DNA from: CAYUNA01 sp047629355 | Lineage (GTDB): Bacteria > Bacteroidota > Bacteroidia > Chitinophagales > Saprospiraceae | Direction of reading: 5' to 3' | Length of the DNA stretch: 38,260 bases | Assembly: GCA_047629355.1 (NCBI GenBank) | Contig: JBLHWU010000027.1 | Location: forward strand, 1 to 38,260 | Shown: positions 24,740-32,732 of the stretch, in pieces | Layout of the letters: every line of letters starts with the position of its first letter | How positions within the stretch are numbered: the first letter of the stretch is position 1 | Position numbers and translations under genes: made by a program | Notes under the pieces: model-generated | Told to the model about the DNA's origin: nothing | The model's database searches: none | Seen by the model: only the letters and a program-made list of their open reading frames with translations

Positions 24740-25831
24740 CTACCCTACCATCCTCAGAATTTCATCCGCAATAACCTTTGCCGCATTATCCTTCTTCAAT
24801 TTCAAAATATTCCTACTCAACTCTTTCTTCAAATTTTCATCCTCCAAAACCTCCATTGCCCGCGAAATCATCTTATCGGCTTCCTTATCCTCCACCAAAA
24901 CAGCCGCATCGACTTCCACCAACGCCATCGCATTCTTCATCTGATGGTCTTCCGAAACGTTTGGCGAAGGAATCAAAATCGCAGGTTTTCCAACAAAGCA
25001 CAACTCCGAAATCGTCAAAGCACCTGCTCGTCCAATCACCACGTCAGCCATCGCGTACGCCAAATCCATTTGGTCGATAAACTGCCGAACCTCCACGTTG
25101 GAGAGTTTCGCCGTATCCGAATTTTGCATTTCGTCGATGTATAATTTTCCAGCCTGCCAAAGAACTTGGGTATTCGTCTCGTTTTTCAGCAACTCTGCGT
25201 TGGCGACCATCGAATTATTGATAGTCCGCGCGCCGAGGCTGCCGCCGAAGACGAAAATTGTTTTTTTATTAGGGTCAAAACCGAAGTAACTATATGCTTC
25301 GGCTCGTTTTTTATCAAGGTGCTCAAAAATCTCCTGTCGAACAGGATTGCCCGTATGGACTATTTTATTTTTTGGAAAAAACTTATCCATTCCATTATAG
25401 GCTACACAAATCTTATTGACTTTTTTTGCCAATAAGCGATTCGTGATACCTGGAAAAGAATTTTGTTCCTGTACCAAAGTCGGAATGCCCATTCGCGTAG
25501 CGACTTCAAGTGTCGGACCACTTGCATAGCCACCGACTCCAATCACCACATCCGGTTTGAATTCACGAACAATTGTCCAAGCTCTCCACAAACTGCTGAT
25601 TAATTTGAAAGGAAAAGCTAAATTTTGCAACGTCAATCGTCGTTGAAAACCGCTAATCCACAAGCCTTTAATCGGGTAGCCTGCTTTTGGAACTTTCTCC
25701 ATTTCAATTTTGCCCGCTGCGCCGACGAATAAAATTTCGGCGTTTGGACGTTGCTTTTTAATTGCATTGGCAATCGCGATAGCTGGAAAGACATGACCTC
25801 CTGTGCCACCGCCGCTTATGATTACTTTCAT
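24740..25831 (-). CDS. murG: UDP-GlcNAc:undecaprenyl-PP-MurNAc-pentapeptide GlcNAc transferase
   Basis: The enzyme adds GlcNAc to lipid I to make lipid II on the inner face of the cytoplasmic membrane. The ATG at 25831 gives 363 residues starting MKVIISGGGTGGHVFPAIAIA, which has the family G-loop; a longer version begins before the real start. Other blocks: GVGGYASGPTLEVA (second G-loop), LVQEQNSFPGITNRLLAKK, VFGGSLGAR, IGRAGALTISELCFVGKPAILIP (UDP-GlcNAc site) and DHQMKNAMAL. Length is typical. The gene ends with TAG. It follows ftsW after 97 bases. Confidence 0.98.
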   Translation of the reverse strand: MKVIISGGGTGGHVFPAIAIANAIKKQRPNAEILFVGAAGKIEMEKVPKAGYPIKGLWISGFQRRLTLQNLAFPFKLISSLWRAWTIVREFKPDVVIGVGGYASGPTLEVATRMGIPTLVQEQNSFPGITNRLLAKKVNKICVAYNGMDKFFPKNKIVHTGNPVRQEIFEHLDKKRAEAYSYFGFDPNKKTIFVFGGSLGARTINNSMVANAELLKNETNTQVLWQAGKLYIDEMQNSDTAKLSNVEVRQFIDQMDLAYAMADVVIGRAGALTISELCFVGKPAILIPSPNVSEDHQMKNAMALVEVDAAVLVEDKEADKMISRAMEVLEDENLKKELSRNILKLKKDNAAKVIADEILRMVG

Positions 25832-25928
25832 AAAGGTTGTGCTTTTCTTATTGATAAATATTGTGCAAACCGTTCTCAACAAGTCAATAACACCGCCTCA
25901 AATTCAATATTCGCTTTAAAATTTTCAA

Positions 25929-27209
25929 TTACTTTCTACCACCTCCACTTTTGGAGTTTCCGCCACTATTTCGATTGCTCTCGCCGCCTCGATTTCCACC
26001 GCCGTCTTTTTTCAGTAACGCCGTCGCTGGTTCTTTTTGCTGGATTTCTGGCGTCGCCGTTCGTCCTAATATCGCCGCTTTCTCTACATATTTACTGACA
26101 CTCAAGATAATTCCAAAGAATGCACAAGTAAAAATTAAAGATGTTCCTCCCATACTTAGCATTGGCAATGTCAATCCCGTTACCGGAACTAAATCGACCG
26201 CTACTGCCATATTTGCGAGCGCTTGCACCACTAAATTCAAACTCAATCCAATCGCCACCATCATTCCGAATGCTTTTGCTGGGTCTTTAGAAACCATGGC
26301 CGTCACTCGAAAAAATAACAATACATACAATCCCAAGGTCACAAAACCACCGACCAAACCGTATTCCTCTATAATAATCGCATAGACATAATCGGCGTAA
26401 CCTGCTGGTAGAAAATTTCGTTGAATGCTATTGCCTGGACCCATTCCGAAAATTTCACCATTGGCAATGGCAATCTTTGCTTGTTCTACTTGAAAAATAT
26501 TCGAGCCTTCGCCGAACTCTTTCATCCGATTAATCCACGTTTGTAACCGGACCAATTCTGGAAAAATTTCTAATTGTGCCAACGTTACCAGAAAGGTAAA
26601 CAACACAACCCACAGAAACACCAGTAAAACAATGTATTTCATAGAAACTCGCCCGACAAACATCATCATCAAACAAGTTCCCAACAATATCAAAGAAGTA
26701 CTTAAATCAGCTGGTGCAATCAATCCACAGACTATCAAAATCGGAACAATAATTGGCAAGAATGCCTTATTAAAGTCCTTGATGTAGTCCTTGTGTCGCG
26801 TGATTTCTCGCGCTACATAAAGCACCAACGCCAGTTTAGCTAAATCCGAAGTCTGGAACGTTCTTCCGATATACGGCAAAGCAATCCAGCGTCTCGCATC
26901 ATTGAATTCAACCCCAGCGGTTATGGTATAAACCAGCAGCGGAATCGTTATCAACATCAGCCACGGCGCAATGAGTTTATACTTTTCGTAATGTATCAAA
27001 TACGTGACATACGTCACAAACATCCCAACACCCAAAAATGTCAATTGCCCCATCAAATAGGACTCTGTATCTCCTGCCCGCCTCGCGTGTGCCATTGCAC
27101 TCGTTGAGCTATAAACTATCAAGAGACTGAATATCGCCAGTATCACGAATATCATCCAGATAGTTCGGTCTCCTCTTAATTCCGCGTATATTCTTGCTCC
27201 TAAACTCAT
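25929..27209 (-). CDS. ftsW: Septal peptidoglycan polymerase FtsW (SEDS family)
   Basis: The 426-residue membrane protein polymerises lipid II at the septum with its partner transpeptidase FtsI, encoded in the same cluster. About ten membrane helices are visible. SEDS landmarks include YSSTSAMA after the first helix, DARRWIALPYIGRTFQTSDLAKLALVLYVA with the conserved RW and Asp region, the long periplasmic loop with GNSIQRNFLPAGYADYVYAIIIEEYGLVGG, and VDLVPVTGLTLPMLSMGGTSLI. The last 45 residues form an unusual hydrophilic tail rich in Gly, Asn, Ser and Lys (NRGGESNRNSGGNSKSGGGR), predicted cytoplasmic and disordered. The ATG at 27209 fits. Confidence 0.97.
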   Translation of the reverse strand: MSLGARIYAELRGDRTIWMIFVILAIFSLLIVYSSTSAMAHARRAGDTESYLMGQLTFLGVGMFVTYVTYLIHYEKYKLIAPWLMLITIPLLVYTITAGVEFNDARRWIALPYIGRTFQTSDLAKLALVLYVAREITRHKDYIKDFNKAFLPIIVPILIVCGLIAPADLSTSLILLGTCLMMMFVGRVSMKYIVLLVFLWVVLFTFLVTLAQLEIFPELVRLQTWINRMKEFGEGSNIFQVEQAKIAIANGEIFGMGPGNSIQRNFLPAGYADYVYAIIIEEYGLVGGFVTLGLYVLLFFRVTAMVSKDPAKAFGMMVAIGLSLNLVVQALANMAVAVDLVPVTGLTLPMLSMGGTSLIFTCAFFGIILSVSKYVEKAAILGRTATPEIQQKEPATALLKKDGGGNRGGESNRNSGGNSKSGGGRK

Positions 27210-27217
27210 ATTCTTTT

Positions 27218-27232
27218 CCGAATTGCATTCGG
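27218..27232. repeat. Palindromic 15-mer, second copy, in the murD-ftsW spacer
   Basis: CCGAATTGCATTCGG is the exact reverse complement of the 15-mer at 3858-3872 and lies only nine bases upstream of the ftsW start codon on the minus strand. A hairpin here could affect ftsW translation. Confidence 0.6.
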
Positions 27233-27277
27233 GACTATTGCTATTTAATCGCTACACGATTGGTTAATTTTTAATTT

Positions 27278-28594
27278 TTAAGTTTTAAGTTTTAAAACTG
27301 CCTCTTTAAACAATTCCCCCCGATCCACATAATTCTCAAACAAATCAAAACTCGCACAAGCCGGACTCAACAACACAACATCTCCAGCTTCCGCATAAAT
27401 CGTCGCTCGCGCCACCGCTTCCTCCGCACTCTTCGCTTCTTCAATAATTTTAATCATCGGCGAATACGTCTCCAACAACTTTGTATTATCCACGCCCAAA
27501 CAAATCAACGCTTTTACTTTTCCCTCCACCAATGCTTCCAAGAGACTATAATCATTCCCCTTATCCATACCACCAGCAATCCAAACAATTGGTTTATCCA
27601 TCGCGCGCAAGGCCTGCAAAACAGAATCCACATTGGTCGCTTTGCTATCGTTGATGTATTCCACACCATTGACAGTAGCTACAGATTCTAGTCGATGCGG
27701 GTCGTTGACAAAAGTATTCAAGGCAAGTTGAATGGCTTCGTCGGAAACACCGTACCGCTTGGCAGCTTTGATGGCACAGGTCGCATTGAAAAAATTATGC
27801 GGGCCTTTAAGGCTACAAACCGTCATGTCAAATTTTGAATTATCTACTCTCAGAATTATTTTGTTATTAAATAAATCATCAATTGGTACTTTACTCACAA
27901 TCAAGGAGTTATTTACCATAAATTCATTAATAGCTTCGTCACTCTGGTTATAAATCAACCAATCTTGCGCATTCTGGTTCCTAGCAATCCTAAATTTCGC
28001 TGCCACGTAGTTCTCCATTTTGTAGTCATATCTATCCAGATGGTCTGGTGTGATATTGAGCAAAATAGCTACATCGGGACGAAAATCAAAGATGCCGTCG
28101 AGTTGGAAACTGCTTAATTCCAACACAAAATAGTCGAATGTATGTTCTGAAATATTTCGGGCAAAACTCTTACCGACATTCCCTCCTATGCCGACATTCA
28201 AGTTTGCTGTCTCAAAAATGTGATAGGTCAAATTAGTAGTAGTCGTTTTCCCGTTACTTCCTGTAATGCCGATGATAATCGCGTCCGTATGTCTGCTCGC
28301 AAATTCAATTTCCGAAATAACTGGAATCCCATGTTTAAGTATGTTCTGAATGATGGAGATGTGGTCGGGTATTCCCGGACTTTTAATCACCTCATCGGCT
28401 GCCAAAATTGTTTTCAAAGTATGTCCGCTTTCCTCGTATGGAATAGCGTTTGTTCTTAAAGTGTGTGTATGTTCTTTACTTATTTTTCCGTTATCAGATA
28501 CGAAAATATCGTAGCCTATTTTTTTCGCTAATAATGCTGCACCTATACCGCTTTCGCCTCCTCCAAGGATAGCAACTTTTTTCTTTTTACTCAT
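27278..28594 (-). CDS. murD: UDP-N-acetylmuramoylalanine--D-glutamate ligase
   Basis: The enzyme adds D-Glu to UDP-MurNAc-L-Ala in the cytoplasm. The 438-residue protein has the N-terminal nucleotide fold VAILGGGESGIGAALLA (about 7-23), SPGIPDHISI, the P-loop GSNGKTTTT (112-120), VLELSSFQLDGI, NITPDHLDRYDYKMENYVAAK, HNFFNATCAIKAA, NDSKATNVDSVLQAL (C-terminal domain) and LLSPACASFDLFENYVDRGE. These are all standard, and length is typical. The ATG at 28594 is six bases after the stop of the HEPN remnant, so murD may be translated by coupling to, or transcribed through, that cassette. Confidence 0.98.
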   Translation of the reverse strand: MSKKKKVAILGGGESGIGAALLAKKIGYDIFVSDNGKISKEHTHTLRTNAIPYEESGHTLKTILAADEVIKSPGIPDHISIIQNILKHGIPVISEIEFASRHTDAIIIGITGSNGKTTTTNLTYHIFETANLNVGIGGNVGKSFARNISEHTFDYFVLELSSFQLDGIFDFRPDVAILLNITPDHLDRYDYKMENYVAAKFRIARNQNAQDWLIYNQSDEAINEFMVNNSLIVSKVPIDDLFNNKIILRVDNSKFDMTVCSLKGPHNFFNATCAIKAAKRYGVSDEAIQLALNTFVNDPHRLESVATVNGVEYINDSKATNVDSVLQALRAMDKPIVWIAGGMDKGNDYSLLEALVEGKVKALICLGVDNTKLLETYSPMIKIIEEAKSAEEAVARATIYAEAGDVVLLSPACASFDLFENYVDRGELFKEAVLKLKT

Positions 28595-28600
28595 CTTAAA

Positions 28601-29008
28601 TCATTGGTTTTCCGCCTTTTCAATCTCCTCTTTTATTCTTTCGATAAAATTTTTGTAAGGTTCTAAAACTGACATGGCCATCTCTTCATCAATTTCTACA
28701 AAATCACCATAATCTCCTTTATTTCTCCAGTCAAAAAGTTTGGCATATAAAAGTCCCTAGTCAGCATCTAACTTATTATTTTTAAAAAAATTCTCAAAAA
28801 ATAACATTCTAACACCTGCATGTGACTTTGGCTTTAAATTAAGTGTTAATAGCAATCCTGATACTGCATAAAAAGCTGCATAATACAACCGATTTATGGC
28901 AGAACTCCACATTTTGTTATCATTCATCAACAATGCTGCTTCAAGCGTTTCCTCTGCTTTTTTTACTTTAAAAGCGATATACTCCCTTTTTTCATATTGC
29001 TCTTTCAT
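28601..29008 (-). pseudogene. HEPN-domain protein (MNT/HEPN pair) with one in-frame amber codon
   Basis: The ATG at 29008 opens a HEPN-type helical protein: ALLMNDNKMWSSAINRLYYAAFYAVSGLLL is the core helix pair, followed by KSHAGVRMLFFENFF. A TAG at 28757-28759 stops it at 83 residues, but the same frame continues without break to a TGA at 28601 (GLLYAKLFDWRNKGDYGDF ... IERIKEEIEKAE), giving a normal family length of about 135. The junction DAD-stop-GLLY fits loss of one residue, possibly Trp. HEPN partners of MNT enzymes act in several cases as RNase toxins or as the component modified by the nucleotidyltransferase. The truncated form lacks the last helices. It lies 14 bases after the MNT gene and 6 before murD. 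Confidence 0.8.
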
Positions 29009-29022
29009 AAGGAAATTCCTTC

Positions 29023-29298
29023 TTAACTGACATTATAATAAAGTGGCGTTATACGCTGTCTGCCGTTCCATTCATTTTTGGAAAAGAAAAGCAGCGTCAA
29101 AACCTCTCCCAATTCTAATTCCAATTCAAAAAGACCTTTTCGATATATATCTTCTTGCAAAAAACCAACTTTCTCCTCCGTCAATATCAAAAAGTCCCAA
29201 TCCGAATTCTCCTTCGCATCTCCCCTCGCACGCGAACCGAATAAAATTACTTCCGCTTTCGGATTAATCTCTTCGACTGTATTTTTTACTTGGCGCAA
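29023..29298 (-). CDS. MNT-type minimal nucleotidyltransferase (partner of HEPN protein)
   Basis: The 91-residue protein carries the nucleotidyltransferase signature LFGSRARGDAKENSDWDFLIL: GS at 21-22 and the metal-binding DWD at 33-35. The rest is a short alpha/beta domain, as in the MNT component of MNT/HEPN toxin-antitoxin pairs, where it transfers AMP to or neutralises the HEPN protein. No ATG is available: the frame is open further upstream but the first plausible start is TTG 29298. Homologous-looking residues (QKEIL) precede it, so the original ATG may have been lost near 29310. It is located 48 bases after mraY and 14 before the HEPN gene, cotranscribed with the cell-wall genes. Confidence 0.8.
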   Translation of the reverse strand: MRQVKNTVEEINPKAEVILFGSRARGDAKENSDWDFLILTEEKVGFLQEDIYRKGLFELELELGEVLTLLFFSKNEWNGRQRITPLYYNVS

Positions 29299-29346
29299 TA
29301 TTTCTTTTTGTGTAGTTTTCCTTTTTTTAGTAAAAATAAAACTTCT

Positions 29347-30600
29347 TTACCTAATTTTCAAAGTCAAAATCGTAAATACCGCCAACAAAATCCCTACAAT
29401 CCAAAACCTCGTCACCAATTTCGGCTCTGGCATCCCCAATTTCTGATAATGATGATGCAGTGGCGACATTTTAAAAATCCGCCTCCCTTCTCCGTATTTC
29501 CTTTTGGTGTATTTAAAATAAGACACCTGCAAAACGACAGATAAATTTTCCACGACGAAAATGCCGCACAAAATCGGGATAAACAACTCTTTTCTCAATA
29601 AAATAGCCATCGCACCAATGATTCCGCCTAAGGTCAAACTTCCCGTATCCCCCATAAAAACCTGCGCTGGATAAGAATTATACCATAAAAACCCAATGCA
29701 GGCTCCTAAAAAACAGGCTGCAAAAATCACCAATTCACTCGACCCCGGAATATTCAAAATGCCGAGATAACCCGACGCTACGACATTACCCGAAACATAG
29801 GCAAATACGCCAAGTGTCACGCCAATAATCGCAGAAACACCTGTTGCCAAACCGTCAATTCCATCTGTCAAATTAGCTGCATTCGATACAGAAGTCACCA
29901 AAAAGATAACCCAAGGAACGAATAAAACCCAAACGAATTTAGAGCCATTATCTGTAAAAAAACTCAACAGTGATGCATAATCTAAATCGCTATCTTTCAA
30001 AAAAGGCACATTTGTCAACGTTGTTTTAACATGCGCTATTTCTAATATCTCGCCACTTTTGGTCGGGACATCTATTCTTTTTATAATTTCATAATTGTTC
30101 AATTCTGCCACTTCCGCATCCATCCGCACCACCACATCATCACTTATCAACATCGTCACCGCTACAATCAAACCTAAAACGACCTGCCCCAGGATTTTGA
30201 ACATCCCATGCAAGCCTTTTTTATTTTTTCGAAACACCTTTATATAATCATCCGTAAATCCAATCATCCCCATCCAAGTCGTTGACAAAATCATCAACAA
30301 AATATACACATTTGTCAAATCCGCCACCAATAAGCATGGAATCAGAATTGCCATGATAATAATCACACCGCCCATTGTCGGCGTACCTTCTTTTTCTTTT
30401 TGCCCTTCCAATCCAAGGTCACGAATCGTTTCTCCTACCTGCTGGTTCTGCAAAAACTTGATAATGCGACCGCCAAATAGCAAGCTGATTATCAAGGAAA
30501 TAATAATCGCAACGCCTGCTCTAAATGTGATAAAATTCCACAGTCCCGCGCCACTAAAGCCATAAGTTTCCTCCAGCCATTGAAAAAGATGGTATAACAT
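29347..30600 (-). CDS. mraY: Phospho-N-acetylmuramoyl-pentapeptide transferase
   Basis: This polytopic membrane enzyme transfers phospho-MurNAc-pentapeptide from UDP to undecaprenyl phosphate, making lipid I. The 417-residue protein has EGTPTMGGVIII near residues 70-83, MIGFTDDYIKVFRKNKKGL with the catalytic DD pair, NLTDGIDGLATG, FMGDTGSLTLGG and the C-terminal PLHHHYQKLGM. It is some 50-60 residues longer than E. coli MraY because of a soluble insert (about 160-215, DAEVAELNNYEIIKRID and onward), common in Bacteroidota. The ATG at 30600 is clear. It is separated from murE by 440 bases of repeats and hairpins. Confidence 0.97.
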   Translation of the reverse strand: MLYHLFQWLEETYGFSGAGLWNFITFRAGVAIIISLIISLLFGGRIIKFLQNQQVGETIRDLGLEGQKEKEGTPTMGGVIIIMAILIPCLLVADLTNVYILLMILSTTWMGMIGFTDDYIKVFRKNKKGLHGMFKILGQVVLGLIVAVTMLISDDVVVRMDAEVAELNNYEIIKRIDVPTKSGEILEIAHVKTTLTNVPFLKDSDLDYASLLSFFTDNGSKFVWVLFVPWVIFLVTSVSNAANLTDGIDGLATGVSAIIGVTLGVFAYVSGNVVASGYLGILNIPGSSELVIFAACFLGACIGFLWYNSYPAQVFMGDTGSLTLGGIIGAMAILLRKELFIPILCGIFVVENLSVVLQVSYFKYTKRKYGEGRRIFKMSPLHHHYQKLGMPEPKLVTRFWIVGILLAVFTILTLKIR

Positions 30601-30674
30601 TGTATTCTTTTACGGTTGACTGTTGACGGCCAACGGTGGACGGCAACTGTCAAGTTTGTTTAAAGTTGTTTTTT

Positions 30675-30745
30675 GTCATTCCGACCGAAGTGGAGGAATC
30701 TGGTATGACGATCACGCCAGATTCCTCGGCTTCGCTCGGGATAAC
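30675..30745. repeat. Inverted repeat GTCATTCCGACCGAAG... in the murE-mraY spacer
   Basis: The left arm 30675-30703 (GTCATTCCGACCGAAGTGGA...) and right arm 30717-30745 pair over 29 bases with a few mismatches around a 13-base loop. From general knowledge this type of GTCATTCC...GGAATCT palindrome is a widely dispersed intergenic repeat in Bacteroidota and other bacteria; its function is unknown. Confidence 0.8.
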
Positions 30746-30780
30746 AAAAAAATGTCAAAATGACGAAAAAAACAAAAAAT

Positions 30781-30832
30781 CGCAGCTAAACAGCAAAGTT
30801 GAGTACTAATCTACTCCGCTGTTCTAGCTGCA
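30781..30832 (-). terminator. Branched hairpin plus T-tract between murE and mraY
   Basis: On the minus strand GCAGCTA pairs with TAGCTGC (30825-30831 and 30782-30788), ACAGC with GCTGT, and an inner TACTC/GAGTA loop follows. The hairpin is directly followed by GATTTTTTGTTTTTTT. This is the form of an intrinsic terminator and would reduce transcription from murE into mraY and the downstream genes, or be an attenuator. Confidence 0.6.
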
Positions 30833-31040
30833 ATTGATCTCTTTAATGATTAGCGAAACCAGGTCCCTCCAATTTCACTAACAAAGAGCATTAAAATAAG
30901 TAGGAAACGATTTTAAATTTTTACGGTTGATAATTGACAACCGGCGGTGGACGGTACCACCCAATATTTTTGGTCATTCTGTTTTTGAAGAAAAATAATT
31001 CCCATTTTTAAAAATTTGCATTCGATAAATTGCTTCCGCT

Positions 31041-32516
31041 CTATCGGGAGCCGTGAACCGTGAGTCCTAAACCGTCTCTCAGTTCCTCCTTATCATCAAA
31101 ATGCTTTCGTTCCCCTTTAATTTCTTGATATTTCTCATGTCCTTTACCTGCTATCAAAATAATATCCCCACTTTTGGCAATAGTACAAGCCGTTTTAATT
31201 GCCTGCTTTCGATTGGTAATTGACAATACGTTTCTAATATTATACGGCGGAATACCCACTTCCATCTCCTCTATAATCACGTCTGGGTCTTCCGAACGTG
31301 GATTGTCACTCGTCAGAATGATTTGGTCGCTGTAATCGCAAGCAACTTTCGCCATTTTAGGGCGTTTCCCGCGGTCACGGTCGCCGCCGCAACCAACTAC
31401 CGTGATGATTTGTCCGTTGCCTTCGTGCAATTTATGAATGGTCATTAAGACCTTTTCCAAAGCATCAGGCGTATGGGCATAATCAACGATACCGATGATT
31501 TTAGTGGTTTGATTTTGAATGTAATCAAACCGTCCTTCGGCAGCTTTTAATACACTTAGTGCAACTAAAACCTCTGATTTATCTTGTTTTAATAACATTG
31601 CTGTTGCGAAAACAGCTAATAAATTATAGGCGTTAAATATACCAATCAAGCGTCCAAAAAATTCTTCGCCATCCATTTCTAAATGCAAACCAGTTAAGCT
31701 ATTGTCCAAAATTTTAGCTTTAAAATCAGCCATTGAGCGAATGCTATAGGTCTGCTTTTTAGCTTTGGTATTTTGCAACATCACCATGCCTCGTTTGTCA
31801 TCCGTATTGGTCAGCGCAAATGCTGTTTTTGGCAAATTATCAAAGAACTCTTTTTTGGCGTAAATGTATTCTTTAAAGGTATTGTGATAGTCCAAATGGT
31901 CATGGGTGATATTCGTAAAGACACCACCTGTGAACGCCAGACCAGCAATACGCTTTTGATGAATCGCGTGTGAACTCACCTCCATAAACACATAATCGCA
32001 ACCCGCATCCACCATTTCTTGTATTAGCAAATTTATCGTCACCGCGTCGGGTGTCGTATGCGTCGCATCTACTATTTTTCGTCCTATTTTATTTTCTATC
32101 GTCGAAAGCAAGCCAACTTTATAGCCCAATTCCGTAAATAAATCATACAAAAGGGTCACCGTCGTACTCTTCCCATTCGTGCCCGTTACGCCCACCAACT
32201 TCAGTTTTTGTGAAGGATGGTCATAAAAATTAGCTACCATCTGCCCCAATGCTTCGGAGCTATTTTCGACGACGATGTACGTAATATTATCAATTAAATC
32301 AGCCGGTAATTCCTCACAAACTACTGATTTTGCACCTTTCTCAATGGCTTTATTTATGTAGAGATGACCGTCTGTAATGGTACCTCGTGTGGCAACAAAA
32401 CAACTTCCCGTAGTCACTTTTCTACTGTCAAATTGCAAATCAGCCACAGGAACGCGAACGTCCCCGTGCTGAGATTGCATCGTAAAATTTCTTAGTATGT
32501 TGTTTAATGCCTCCAA
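31041..32516 (-). CDS. murE: UDP-MurNAc-L-Ala-D-Glu--meso-diaminopimelate ligase
   Basis: The enzyme adds the third stem-peptide residue. The P-loop is GVTGTNGKSTTV (GTNGKS at 112-117), followed by THTTPDAVTIN, EVSSHAI, NITHDHLDYHNTFKEYIYAK (carbamoyl-Lys region), DYAHTPDALEKVL and SDNPRSED. DNPR (404-407) is the motif typical of enzymes using meso-diaminopimelate rather than Lys. No ATG precedes the conserved N-terminus: the frame starts at TTG 32516, and the first ATG is codon 13 (32480), which would trim a short non-essential stretch. A GGAGG lies just inside the gene after the TTG. The last eight or so residues (LGLTVHGSR) are coded by a GTGAGTC/CGTGAACCG word-repeat stretch, suggesting the C-terminus was extended by spacer repeat sequence. 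It ends with TAG. Confidence 0.97.
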   Translation of the reverse strand: MEALNNILRNFTMQSQHGDVRVPVADLQFDSRKVTTGSCFVATRGTITDGHLYINKAIEKGAKSVVCEELPADLIDNITYIVVENSSEALGQMVANFYDHPSQKLKLVGVTGTNGKSTTVTLLYDLFTELGYKVGLLSTIENKIGRKIVDATHTTPDAVTINLLIQEMVDAGCDYVFMEVSSHAIHQKRIAGLAFTGGVFTNITHDHLDYHNTFKEYIYAKKEFFDNLPKTAFALTNTDDKRGMVMLQNTKAKKQTYSIRSMADFKAKILDNSLTGLHLEMDGEEFFGRLIGIFNAYNLLAVFATAMLLKQDKSEVLVALSVLKAAEGRFDYIQNQTTKIIGIVDYAHTPDALEKVLMTIHKLHEGNGQIITVVGCGGDRDRGKRPKMAKVACDYSDQIILTSDNPRSEDPDVIIEEMEVGIPPYNIRNVLSITNRKQAIKTACTIAKSGDIILIAGKGHEKYQEIKGERKHFDDKEELRDGLGLTVHGSR

Positions 32517-32732
32517 AATTCGCTCTTTAAAATAGATGTTTTGATGTATGAGTTTTTTAATATATTAGTTTTGCCAATAGTTGAAAACTCAATCTCCGTC
32601 AACATCTTTATGATGTTTGAGCAGTTTTTAAAATTATAGTGAAACAATAGCGAGGGGCTTTTAAATGATGAATGATGAATTTTAGCGTTTGCTTGTGTAT
32701 TTATCGTTTATCGTTTATAATTCATCATTCAG

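Larger units (their letters stand above)
30611..30954. repeat. Direct 33-mers (TACGGTTGA...CGGTGGACGG) at both ends of the murE-mraY spacer
   Basis: Copies at 30611-30643 and 30922-30954 match at 26 of 33 positions. Each is made of short related words (GTTGAC, GGTGGAC, CAACGG). Between them lie a long inverted repeat and a terminator-like hairpin. The rest of the 440-base spacer (30601-31040) shows no coding region. Confidence 0.7.

Noticed and set aside
1025..28759. Several accessory genes have an in-frame TAG followed by an intact frame (1025, 17005, 28757), suggesting TAG might be read as an amino acid.
   Set aside because: Core genes end with TAG at their normal lengths (murG, murE, ftsL, rsmH), the other broken genes carry TAA or frameshifts as well, and no suppressor tRNA is in the window. 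Ordinary nonsense mutations explain the data.
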